A DNA stretch of 64,000 nucleotides from Lophium mytilinum (lineage: Eukaryota > Ascomycota > Dothideomycetes > Mytilinidiales > Mytilinidiaceae). Shown in pieces: positions 43,661 through 54,032 of the stretch (positions are counted from its first letter, which is position 1; each line of letters begins with the position of its first letter). The DNA lies in the NCBI GenBank assembly GCA_010093605.1, contig MU004194.1:1221900-1285899 (forward strand), read 5' to 3'. The notes under the pieces are model-generated. The model had not been told where the DNA came from. It saw only the letters and a program-made list of their open reading frames with translations, and searched no databases. Made by a program: the position numbers and the translations under genes.

Positions 43661-44655
43661 ACTCTCGAACTTTCAAAAGGTCAGCCGATGAAGATCCACG
43701 GACTAAAGAAGATCATACCAGACAGCGCCGATGAAGAGGTTGGTCTAGGGCGAGAGGTCTGTGGGGTGGAAGAGGCTTATATATGGAATAATGATAGAAG
43801 TATTGCCGACACCGTGAAGTGAAGTCCGAAGTGAGTGAGGTAGCATACGAAACGACATTGCAGTCCACCTCACCTGGGTTCGGTTGTTACATTTGCAATA
43901 CTCAACATCGGCCTGTGTACGTTACCTGCAAGTCTTTGGTTGCTCTGCGCTTTTTAAGGTCCTTACGGGGATGTACAACAATCTCATTATACGTGGTAGA
44001 TGATGTCGGCAAGGCGGAGTGGCTAGGAGAGCTAGCAGCCTGTTCTATTTTCATATTTCACACATTCTCCATATGACCGGCTCGTGAAGATGAGTTCTTG
44101 ACAGTGGTAAGGAAGTATGCCAAGTATCGGATTGGTTGAAGAGCTAGACAGAGGAGCGGGGACTATGTGAAACCTGGATCTTCTATCGACATCATGCGAG
44201 GTCTTTTACAGTACCTTGCGATATATATCCGGACACTTCCCTACCATTGTTCGAGGGGCCCTGGCGTACTGCTAGAAATCAGAGGCAGCGGGTACGATTT
44301 TAATCTGTGTACACCATATTGACACTGTCTAGAGTAGCCTCGCGAGTTTATTAGTAGTCCAAAATGCTTTGCTTTTCTCCTATGCCAAACGCTATAAATA
44401 CCCTAAGGCTCCTCAAGCAGTGGTAAACGAGTACACGGGTTTCTATGATAAGTTAATATATTGGTCCCAAGACCCCCTACCTCTATGATAGATTACGCCG
44501 TTCGGATTGCCCTTAAGAGCGAGAGGCTTCCAACACCGTCATATTTTGTTGAAGTTGCGATTTCGTATTGATGCAAATTAGTGATTCCTAAAGCAATGAA
44601 CATTGATTTGGGCTACAATTATTGTGCGAGGCTGGTACTGCTTTTTATTGCATAC
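43661..44655. other. Intergenic, promoter side of BTB-like copy 2
   Basis: About 1 kb, moderately AT-rich from 44.2 kb on. It separates copy 2 from the end of the F-box gene on the same strand. No gene or repeat was recognised. Confidence 0.4.
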
Positions 44656-46589
44656 TTACCGCAGCCCATAACCCCTCATCCACCTCAGCTCGGCGGCTTG
44701 CCTCTCAAGCGCCCGCCTGAGCTCCTGTCCATACTCCCTCTCTTTCTTCGACTGTGCCATCTCCTGTGCTGTTTGGGCGTGCTCATCTAGGTCCTCGATA
44801 TTAAATGTGGGCATCCGGCCAAACCCAACCATGCCCAGCTTTCCATCGCCAGTCCAGATGATTAAATTATCCTCGCCTAGCGGCACCTCGCTATGACCGG
44901 CATACGAAGTCGCGACCGTTGGTGAGATCTTCTGGACAATATCTCCGCCTGCTTCAGCACTCAAGGCGCTCAGAGGCTGAGCTGAAGGACCATCGGTGTT
45001 GATATTGAGCTGACGGACAGGAGTGAAACCATCTCGCTCAACCCATTTCATGTTTCCATCGCCATCAGAAAACACAAGGCGAGTGCCATGAGGTGCCACA
45101 GAGAGCAACTTGGAGCTTGATGCTGTCTGCCTGTTGTGGTAGTAAGAGTTCTGGTTCCGAGTCGCACGGCTGTCGGACGAATTGATGGAGCGGACAGGAT
45201 CCGATGAAAGGCTGTAGAGCTCCAGGGACCCTTTGCCCTTGTATTCGCCGGCTGCGATCAGGGTATGCCCAGGAATTGATTTAGCCTCACGGATTGCCGT
45301 TGAAGAAGGGTTGTGACGGCGGAGACGTAAATCGGCGGGAACGAAGGGTTGCGGTATGGCTGTTATACAGGACAGCCGTGCCCCTGAGTGAACCGTACCC
45401 CGAAGGCGAGGGAAGAAACGCCTGTCGTAGTTCAGGAAACTAGTAAACCGTCCGCCAACCCAGATATCACCATTGCCGTCCCATTCACGCGTCGTTGGAA
45501 GATGTAGGATGGACAATGCGCCTGGTTGCGACAGTGACACATGTCCACCAAAATCGCCAGTTTGCAGACGTGGGAAGTCATTCTTGGATGGAGTCCCCGC
45601 AATCAATTCGCACTTAGTGGATGAGCCAGAGTCTGGCTTTGGTGGAGGCTTCCTGGTATCATGGAGATGTAGTGTCCAATTGGTCCCTACTGTAAGTGGG
45701 GTTGGATGTCTTGCCTCGGACAAGGCCGTGATTGGAAACGGGAATGGCGTCCTAGATACTACCTGCAGGGTATACAAGTCGACCTCATTAAGGACATTCT
45801 GAACAGCGAAGAAGCCCTTCTTCCGTCGACTGTCAATGCTGACACATTCGACAGCTCCGGTTTCGGTCATTATTGTCTTGCTCTGATTGATTCGAGTGTC
45901 TAGATCCAAATCTGATCCTTTGTCGGAAAGCAATCCAATTGAGCTCCGTCCTATTATTGCACCTTGCCTTGGGCTACTTTTGGATGCATCCCATATACAA
46001 ATGCTCCCGTCTTCTAGTGGCGACACAAGCTTATCTGCTAGATGACCTTCATCATCGAATAGTATGCCCATGCCAGTCGCTTCGTGATGAAGTTTCTCGT
46101 CCCTATGACCGTACTGTGCATTTTGAAACCAACTCATGTTATAGGGCGCGTGTCTTTGTATAAACTCTTGGTAAAAGTTGATTCTCTCGTCTAGATAGGA
46201 TGGATCCCAATTTGCGAGAAGAGTAGCTTTCCTACGCGCCGCAGCTTGGTACACTTGCATATCAGCATTTGGAGCGCTCCGATTGTGCACGTTGATGGGC
46301 GAGTCTTCCAATGCTCTGGCAAGCTCTGCTAATTGGGGCTCCATATTGGAGTACAGGAGCTGTCTTCGCCGGCGCACTTCGGCAATAGAATGCTCGAAGC
46401 ATAGTGTCTTCCAGAGGGTGTTATCGCGAGAAATAGAGAGAATGTGACGCGAGACATATTGTAGGTGGACAAGATCCGAGGGCTCGAGGACTGTGTGAAG
46501 TCAATGGTGGGGTTCGGGGAGCATTCCCGAGAGCTTGCGAACTGACATGCAACAATCTGGAGGAGAAGTTCAGTAGGAAGTGCTTCCAT
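44656..46589 (-). CDS. F-box protein with WD40-like C-terminal region
   Basis: A probable substrate adaptor of an SCF ubiquitin ligase. Two exons (46589-46547, 46490-44656) give 625 residues. The splice, with a GTCAGT donor, restores the F-box MEALPTELLLQIVAFLEPSD followed by LVHLQYVSRHILSISRDNTL and WKTLCFEH. The rest has beta-propeller-like strands: SPLEDGSICIWDASK, TVGTNWTLHLHDTRK, IWVGGRFTSFLNYDRRFFPR, HTLIAAGEYKGKGSLELYSL and LIIWTGDGKLGMVGFG. It ends in a charged coiled-coil-like tail (MAQSKKEREYGQELRRALER). The propeller repeats are degenerate. The target protein is unknown. Confidence 0.88.
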
Positions 46590-47112
46590 ATTTGAGGGTT
46601 TTCAATAAGGCTGACAAAGTTATAGCGAGAAGAGGAATTGGAGCTTATGTATATGTAGTCGCATGAATGGAGCTATCTGAAGAGCGGCGATACCGATTAC
46701 AAGGGCGTTGTCGACTTCCGCCCTCATTCCGCCCGGGCGCCAAGCTGCAGAGGGCGGGATGACGCCATGTGTCCAATTCAGCAACGACGTGTTCAAGCGG
46801 AATTAGTGCCATCTTCTGGGGAAGCTCGAGTTATGTATTGCAAAGGACAGATCGGCTCTCAATTACTAGGGGGCTGAGAATTCTAACCTTGCATACTTGA
46901 AGTTAGACCCCTCTTTTGGTTGGTATCGCACCGCCACACGGCGGGGCGCCACAGCGGCCGGCAAGAAACCTGGGAAGGTTCAACCTTAACCTTTCCTCGC
47001 AACCTAGGCACCTAATTTCTACGACGGCAGACCTGCCTCACCACGACAACTCATCGCCAAATACCCATCCTTCCTCCCACTCAAGCGCGCGAGAGCTGCT
47101 CTATACTCCGCC
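46590..47112. promoter_or_regulatory. Bidirectional promoter, F-box gene / PRP31
   Basis: About 520 nt between divergent starts must hold both promoters and leaders. It has a GC-rich part (46.7-46.75 kb and 46.93-46.96 kb) and no coding frame of note. Confidence 0.5.
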
Positions 47113-48849
47113 ATGGCAAGTCTCGAAGACGAGCTTCTGAACGACTTCGCATCCTCCGCGTCTGAAGACGAAGGCGACGCGCAAACCGACATCAAGGGCG
47201 ACTTGGACGAACTAGCGAAAGATTTCGGCGGCGACGATGACAATAGCGAAGACGATGGCAAGGACGAGGAAGCCGAGGCGCAGAAGAAGAGCCAGGGACC
47301 GACAGATATCCAGGGCGCAACAAGTCTACTCTCGAAACTAGAGCCAGTCGTGGAGCAGATCGAGCATCACCAGTCTGTGCCGCAGGCGACAAAGGAAGGC
47401 TCTGTAGAGGACCACCCTGAATACCAGCTCCTGACCGAAGCCAACACCCTCTCCACCTCCATCGACGGCGAGATGGCCAACGTCCACAAGTTCATTCGCG
47501 ACGTCTACTCGATCCGCTTCCCTTACCTCGAAGAGCTCATTCAGAACCCGCTGAACTACGCGCGAACCGTCGCAATCATAGGAAATGGGCCGTTGGAGGA
47601 CATAAAGACTATCTCACTATCGGCGGATAACATTGTAGGCGTCCCTTTGAAGTCAATACTTGACGGTCCCTCGTTGATGGTAGTCACTGTGGAAGCTACA
47701 CGCTCTGGAGGCCGCGACCTGAACGAACACGAGCTGTCCCTTGTGCGTAAAGCCTGCATCATGACTCTACAGCTTGACAAGGCCAAGAAGGTCCTCACCG
47801 ACTACGTGCAATCTCGCATGAACGTATTCGCGCCCAACCTGACAAATCTCATCGGCTCTCTGACTGCGGCACAACTCCTCAACTACGCTGGCGGTCTTAC
47901 TGGCCTTGCAAAGACACCCGCTTGCAACATCCCTCCACTCGGCTCCAACAAGGCATCTGGTACTGGATTTGCGACCAACGTCGGTGTTCGCCACCAGGGC
48001 TTCCTCTTCAACGCCCCTATCATCCAAGCCATCCGTACTGACCTCAAGAAACAAGCCATGCGCATCGTATCCGCCAAAGTCATCCTCGCCGCCCGAGTCG
48101 ACCGCGTACACGAATCACAAGACGGATCCATGGGCGAACAGCTGCGAGAAGACTGCATGACGCGGCTCGACAAACTCACCGAACCGCCCCCAAACAAAGG
48201 CGTCCGCGCCCTCCCCGCACCGGACGACAAGCCCTCGCGCAAACGCGGCGGCCGCCAAGCCCGCATGGCCAAAGAAGCAACCGCCATGACCGAGATCCGC
48301 AAAGCGCAGAACCGCATGGTCTTCGGCAAGGAGGAGCAGGAAGTCGGCTACGGCACCGGCGCGGGCACCAAGGGCCTCGGCATGATCGGCGCCCAGGACT
48401 CAGGCCGCGTGCGCGCGCAGCAGATCGACTATAAGACCAAGGCCAAGCTGAGCAAGAAGAATCCCGGGTGGGGCACCAGCGGCACGGCCAGCACCGTCGG
48501 CGGGATGGCGTCGAGTCTGAAGAGTTTTGGCCAGGGCGGCGGCACCGCGAGCGTGCTCCGCGGGCATGGCTTGCGAACTGCGGGCGTGGGCGGCGTGGCG
48601 ACGGCGGGGACGAGCTCGATTGCGTTTACGCCTGTGCAGGGCCTTGAGCTCGTCGACCCGAAGATCCGGAATGAGATGAATCGGAAGCGGAAGGCGGAGG
48701 AGGATCGGTGGTTCAAGGGCGGGACGTTCACGCAGGTTGGCGGTGGTGCGGCGGGAGGCCCGAATGGAGGCGCTTCTGGGACTGTGGACTCCGGAGGCTT
48801 CAAGGTGCCTTCGCTGCCGCCGAATAAGAAGGTTAATACGGGATCGTGA
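47113..48849 (+). CDS. prp31: U4/U6 snRNP splicing factor PRP31
   Basis: A nuclear splicing factor that binds the U4 snRNA-15.5K complex and bridges U4/U6 to U5 in the tri-snRNP. The single 578-residue exon starts with a family-typical acidic MASLEDELLNDFASSASEDE. The Nop-type core has PYLEELIQNPLNYARTVAII, NLTNLIGSLTAAQLLNYAGG, LTGLAKTPACNIPPLGSNK and GFLFNAPIIQAIRTDLKKQA. A basic nuclear-localisation segment (KPSRKRGGRQARMAKEATAM) and the PRP31 C-terminal domain follow (VFGKEEQEVGYGTGAGTKGL, GRVRAQQIDYKTKAKLSKKN). The C-terminus is Gly-rich. It is divergent from the F-box gene. Confidence 0.97.
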   Translation: MASLEDELLNDFASSASEDEGDAQTDIKGDLDELAKDFGGDDDNSEDDGKDEEAEAQKKSQGPTDIQGATSLLSKLEPVVEQIEHHQSVPQATKEGSVEDHPEYQLLTEANTLSTSIDGEMANVHKFIRDVYSIRFPYLEELIQNPLNYARTVAIIGNGPLEDIKTISLSADNIVGVPLKSILDGPSLMVVTVEATRSGGRDLNEHELSLVRKACIMTLQLDKAKKVLTDYVQSRMNVFAPNLTNLIGSLTAAQLLNYAGGLTGLAKTPACNIPPLGSNKASGTGFATNVGVRHQGFLFNAPIIQAIRTDLKKQAMRIVSAKVILAARVDRVHESQDGSMGEQLREDCMTRLDKLTEPPPNKGVRALPAPDDKPSRKRGGRQARMAKEATAMTEIRKAQNRMVFGKEEQEVGYGTGAGTKGLGMIGAQDSGRVRAQQIDYKTKAKLSKKNPGWGTSGTASTVGGMASSLKSFGQGGGTASVLRGHGLRTAGVGGVATAGTSSIAFTPVQGLELVDPKIRNEMNRKRKAEEDRWFKGGTFTQVGGGAAGGPNGGASGTVDSGGFKVPSLPPNKKVNTGS

Positions 48850-50006
48850 GCGGGCTGCTCGTCGTTTGAAGAAATCTGGGTTTTTAGGGAACTTTTCAGG
48901 TGACCTGCAAGGCGTTGGTGGCTTGACAAATGCATGGAAGGGAGTTCTGATTAGGTTCAGAGGCAGGAGATGGTTCATCATCGATGCCTGAGGAAATCTG
49001 TGGTTCTGATATAATATGTAGCTAACATAGACTCAAGGTCTTCTACTATGATCCATGCCGAATAGCTATCGTAAAACTTTCTGCTTATTTGCCAATAGCC
49101 AAGTCCGCTTCTATAAAACCAACACGTCACACCCAACTAAGAACAGGAAGAGAAGCGTGTCCCGGTCCGCTCCCATAAAACCAACACGTTACATCCTCCC
49201 AAAAACAAAAAGAAAAGTGTTGCCCCGCCCGCACCATCCCAGATTCATAGTCGTCCGAAATCAAAGGATCGAAAATTTCGAGGAGGGAGCGACGTCATCC
49301 TGTTGCACCATGCGTCTCGAGTTTAGCGAGGGGGCAGGTGCAAGCGATTACGTCTTCTACCCCTGGGCCTGTGCGAACCTGGCAAGCGGGTGAGACGTTT
49401 TTGGGGACCCCGGGGCGGTGGGCTGGGAAGGATTCGCTGAAGGATTCGGTGCTTGTTTGGTTGGAACGTTGGATGCTTCGAGCGGAAGTTTGTTTTGGCT
49501 ACTTTGTGATTGTGATATAGTATATACATATGATTTATATCAGAGATCACATATCAATCACAGAAGTGCATAGACGGTAAAATGAAGGCAGACACGCATT
49601 CCCGCGTTGTCTTGTTTTTGCATGTCGAGGATATTTCTACCGATCGTATGGCTACAACAAAGCCTGTCGCCCGTTCCTTCTAGCAACATCGCTTGGATGT
49701 TCTAGAGCATGCAAGAGGAACCAAAGATTTTTTCAAATCGCAAAGGAAAGAAAAGAAGTGAAGAGAAAAGAACCCAAAGACCCAGTCCCAGATGCCAAGT
49801 CGTCCAAACGCCGCCAAATGTACCATACATATCCATGTGTAGTGTGTCCTATAGTCCGGAGCTCCAATCCAACAATCATATATGCAAGAGAAGTGTTCAA
49901 TGTGACCGCCATGCCCCCATGCCAGTGCAAAATGCAGTTCAAAACGCCAGTGCAATGCCGTGTGCGCCGAAGATCAATCGTAGGCTAGAGAGCCAGGGGA
50001 ATGCGC
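48850..50006. other. Convergent intergenic region
   Basis: About 1.16 kb between the ends of PRP31 and the LPMO gene. It includes an imperfect direct repeat near 49.1-49.2 kb, listed separately. Open frames on both strands show no motif. Confidence 0.45.
49103..49227. repeat. Imperfect 62-bp direct tandem repeat, two copies
   Basis: Copy 1 (49103-49164) and copy 2 (49165-49227) share GTCCGCT, ATAAAACCAACACGT and AGAA-AG-GTGT blocks in the same order at a spacing of 62 nt. Many of the differences are transitions. It lies in the 3' flank of PRP31. Confidence 0.6.
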
Positions 50007-51259
50007 TTAGATAAGGTTCGAGCCGTGGCGACGGAAGTGCACTGGAAGGCGGCGGCGGACAGCGCGCTTCTTCGTGCCGATTTGGCCGTTGGTGCAGGTA
50101 GTGCCGGCGGCGAGGGCCTGTGGAGTCGCGAAGCCCCAGTTGCAGACGCCGAATTGCGTGCTGCCGATGCAGACGATCGCGCCGTTGGTCGAGCAGGGAA
50201 CGCCGGTGCCTGCGGCAGCTGGTGCCGTGTCGACGCTGGTGGCTGCGACAGGAACAGATGGAGCGGCAGCGGAGGCAGAAGATGGAGCGACAATAGTGGC
50301 GAAGGAGGTTGGTACAGGAGCAGCGGCTGAGGAGGCACCCGCGGCTGAAGATGCTGCGCCTGGAGCAAAGACGCCGCCTGGATTGGATGCTGATGGAGTA
50401 GCGACAACGCTGGTAGCTGCCGGCTCGGTGGCACCCGCAGATTCTTGTGCGCCGGTTGGTTGCGCATTGCCTTTGCCACCTGCGACAGTTCCCAGTTTTC
50501 CATCACCGGCGCCCATCTTGGTCATGGAGGCGCAATTTCCGCTGAGAGTACTTCCGAGGTTGAGAGGCTTAACGGTAACCGTCTCAACGGAATCGCCAGG
50601 GTTTGGATAGACGAAATCGACATCTGATGGGATCTGGCAGGTCTCGCGAGGAATGTTGGCAACGAACATATCGGGAAGCTTTTCCATGACCGAAGTGTCG
50701 TCGGCCCCGCCTGTGACAGTAATCGGTGCACAGTTCATGTACCTGCGTATCGTCAGTCTTAGGCCTATCTCATGCTTCAGATAGTAACTCACATCTCACG
50801 GTTGCCGACCTTGTTGTTCCAGGTCCATGCCAGAGAATATTGGCCGTTTGGCATGCCCTTAGGCATCGTGAACTGAAAGTCAGCGGCGCCAGTGCCTGCG
50901 GCATCTTCGGGGAGGTTTCCGGTCTCGTTCGATGGGCATCCGCCGATGATGCTGTGAATGACCTTCCACTGGCTGTTCTTGTCGGGCTTCTGGTCCAGGG
51001 TGACGCTGATCTGGCAAGATCCTCCGCCGTGGACAGCGCTGCCAGTGAAGCTGAGTGTCTGAGGCACGCCAACTTCAATGTTGTTCATCGTCACAACGTC
51101 GTAGGGTACGCTTTTGCAGGGAAAGTCGGAGCCGGTATCGTCGAGCGGGCTGTTGTTGGGGCTGCCGTAGGGTACTGGAGACCTCATGATCATGTGCGCG
51201 TTGGCGGTGCCGAAGAGCGCGAGGGCCGCAGCGGCCAAGGTCGAAGTAGCGAAAATCAT
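50007..51259 (-). CDS. AA11 lytic polysaccharide monooxygenase with X278 module
   Basis: A secreted copper enzyme of CAZy family AA11, which oxidatively cleaves chitin. Two exons (51259-50793, 50742-50007) give 400 residues with matching phases. The signal peptide ([20 protein letters not shown] plus A) is followed by His22, which becomes the N-terminal His of the copper-binding histidine brace. The second brace His is residue 77 in [10 protein letters not shown]. The axial Tyr lies in [14 protein letters not shown], at the splice point. [13 protein letters not shown] and [14 protein letters not shown] are AA11 marks. A long Ala/Ser/Thr/Pro linker leads to a C-terminal X278-like module ([20 protein letters not shown], then [14 protein letters not shown]), thought to bind chitin. 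A role in cell-wall remodelling or fungal/insect chitin use is inferred. Confidence 0.93.
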
Positions 51260-54032
51260 GTTGATCCGTGAAGGAGTGTGATGTAGAAATCGAGATAGCT
51301 TTTGCTGAGAGATCGCTAGACCAGCTGAGCGATGCGAGGATTGTAGTGCTGAAAGGGCTGTTTGAAAGGGGCAGTCGGATTCGAAGGTGCTGAAGCGCTG
51401 AGTTAGAAGAAAGTTTTGAGGAGGTACAGGGCTAGGTTGTGGGGCAGATGTGAGGTTTATATGCAAGAGGGTCTCATTGAAAATCTCATTGACAATGGAG
51501 CCGGACAGAACAATAGGGCACAATAGCGAAGCGGAGCAGAGACAAGAATGTTCGGGCGCTTGGGCCACTGGCGAAAAGGGTCCCGCAAGCAAGAGGTGAA
51601 GTGAGTTAAGATGGTAAAGATTCTAGAACCTACCAAAGCTACAGTGAATGACACAATTGAAGGCCCGGCACAAGCAGTAAATCGGCGCGCTTTGAGTGGA
51701 TCAAAGTTCAGCAAAAGAAGTGTCGTCGATATTTCACAGAAATGTCAAAGGATTGTGGTCTCCGCCGCAGGCGAGAGGAGGTAAAGACAAGAAGAAGAAA
51801 GAAAGGGCTAGCCTGTATCGTGAGTGTCGACTGTGCGATGAGGAGGAGTGAAACGGTGAGCGAATGCGGAGAGCTTTATATCAGGTCATGAAGAAGCGGC
51901 TGGCGTCAGTCCCCTGAGAGCAAACAAGCTTCCCCCAGGGCGACGGACGCAAGGTACCGGATGCATGTCGACGTCGCCACGGCGGATCAGCGAGGGCAAG
52001 CACAGGCAGAGGAGCCGCAGACGGGACGGGAGCTGGTCAGGGGCCAGTTTGACAGAGGGCAATGGGCGGGTTGTGGGCCCGGATTGGCTCGAGAGGGCAG
52101 GAGACGCGTTTCGAAACCAGTCGGGAGCATAAGGAAATGCTCCTCAGCGATATTGACCCAAAGCAGGCGTCGTCCAGAGTCACAGCCCCTGGCGTGGAGA
52201 GGGCTGCAGGTCGGCGTTATCGATAGGACTGGAACGCTAGCCGAAAGGCGCTGATCGGGCCGTGTAACAGCCAATCGAGCTGCACCAACCGGCCTTGCTC
52301 GCGGCCAGTCACCCCAGGCGGTGAGGGGCCGGTCGTGTCCTCTCACAATGCTTTCGAAACACGGCCTCGCTCAACATCCTCGTTCGCTGCACTCATCACC
52401 AGCTGAAACGCGCCAGTTGTCGGCACCACGCACCCCCAAGTCTTTTAGCACCTCTGGGCCAGAGAGCGCCTTCGTACTATGCCCATGTGCTGCGTGCCGC
52501 TTGCCATGACTATTGCAACTGTTTCGTTCAGCGAGGTGGTCCTAGAGGTGGTGCGGAGGTTGAAATGTGACTCCATCCTGCAGGACGCTTCCACAGCTTG
52601 TCGCGTCGCACGTCCATCTTCTGGGCCATAACGGTTAACATCATACATTACATAGCATAGGTCGTAGGACTCACAATACAAAAACCTGACCGCCAAGGAT
52701 CGTCACTTAGGTGGCCCAACGGTCCCTTGCAGGTGCAATTCCCGCAACACCAAATAGCTGACTCGCACTACTTTCTCTTTAGAAGTCATTCGTAATATAC
52801 AGTTTATTCCTGTTACACTACAGGCGGAGCACTAACCTATTCCTCAGCTCTGCGGCTTTTACTTTGTCCATTTGAATGCCTTCCCACTCGCCCGAAATAG
52901 AAATCAATCATCCACTTCGCCCCCAGATTTTCTTTGGCTGTGGATTCATGCTGCACACGCGCCTGCCGTTGCCTTATCCCGGTTTCATTCTTACTCGTGC
53001 TGAGACGCAGTCTAGACTGAAGGATATTGTCGTAGATGCTGCATCGGCCGCCTGCCTGCGGCCCAGCGGCAAAGCAATCAAGCTTATCCACTTAAACTCC
53101 AGCGCCATGATGCTAGAAAGCCGTTAAGCTAGAAGCGGTGAGAGCATTACTGGTCTGGATTGCTTGCGTCGTGGTGCAGAGCGCTTTCGTTTCTTGCATC
53201 GCTCCGTTCCGACCGTTGATTGGTTCTGGGTAGCCGCTCTGCCCAGCAGCCTCTGTTTCGTGCGTCTTTGCCCAAGACATCACGAGACAAGCCGTCGCGC
53301 ATGGGAAGCCACAAGGAGGATTGAAAGTGTGGAGTCTAAAGTGCTGTAGGATTATAAACTCTTGTCCTGGCTCAAAGTAGCTCGGTCTCCTTCGTCAGTG
53401 CTTCTTCTAGCTACTTCGATCCTGGTAATGCATGAACCATAATTTGCCCGCGCGGCGCTGACTTTCCAGGACTGGCATCGTCCTCGGTAGACACTTCGTG
53501 ATGTTTCAGTTTGAACAGGATCGGTTGTTTGAAGTAGCTGAAGCTCTCAGCTCACACCTGCTTGCAGTGCCTTTGTGGGATAGTAGTCAAATGCTACCAG
53601 CACATCGAAAATCTTTGGCCAATAACTACCAAGTCGCTGTTTCTGTTTCTAGCCCAAAAGTAGCCCATGTTTCTGATTTGGCTGCCGAAGCGTTGGTTGG
53701 TCGGGCTTCGTTGCGATGAGCGCCTACTGAAGCATCGCAGGTGCTGCAGTGTCTTAGGTGACTATGTGGCCTCGGCGGTAAGAATGAGCATCTTGAATCT
53801 TCGTGGTTCCACTGCATCCTTGTCGCGTACATTTGCGACAGCGGTGTACTACTGGGTGCGGTTTTGCAATATCATAACGAGTCGATGGAGAGTACTTAAA
53901 CATTCTTTCAGGGTCATTTCCTTGGGCAGTTTACAGTTCGAGAGGATTGCCAGAAACGTTTTGAAACACTTCAAGCAATGGTAGCTGACTGAAAGCCTTT
54001 CCCATCGTCCTCGTCGACTGGGAATGCTGCCT
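51260..54032. other. Long intergenic region
   Basis: About 2.8 kb upstream of the LPMO gene and beyond the 3' end of the DUF3433 gene. The first 600 nt probably contain the LPMO promoter and leader. The 51.9-52.4 kb part is GC-rich with overlapping frames on both strands and no motif. No RNA gene or repeat was recognised. Confidence 0.45.

Noticed and set aside
50007-50040. B-box-like GGTTCGAGCC near the LPMO end
   Set aside because: It lies in the coding end of the LPMO gene, and no cloverleaf can be drawn around it.
49985-50610. Long Ala-rich frames on both strands at the LPMO end
   Set aside because: These are shadows of the Ala/Ser-rich linker of the AA11 protein.
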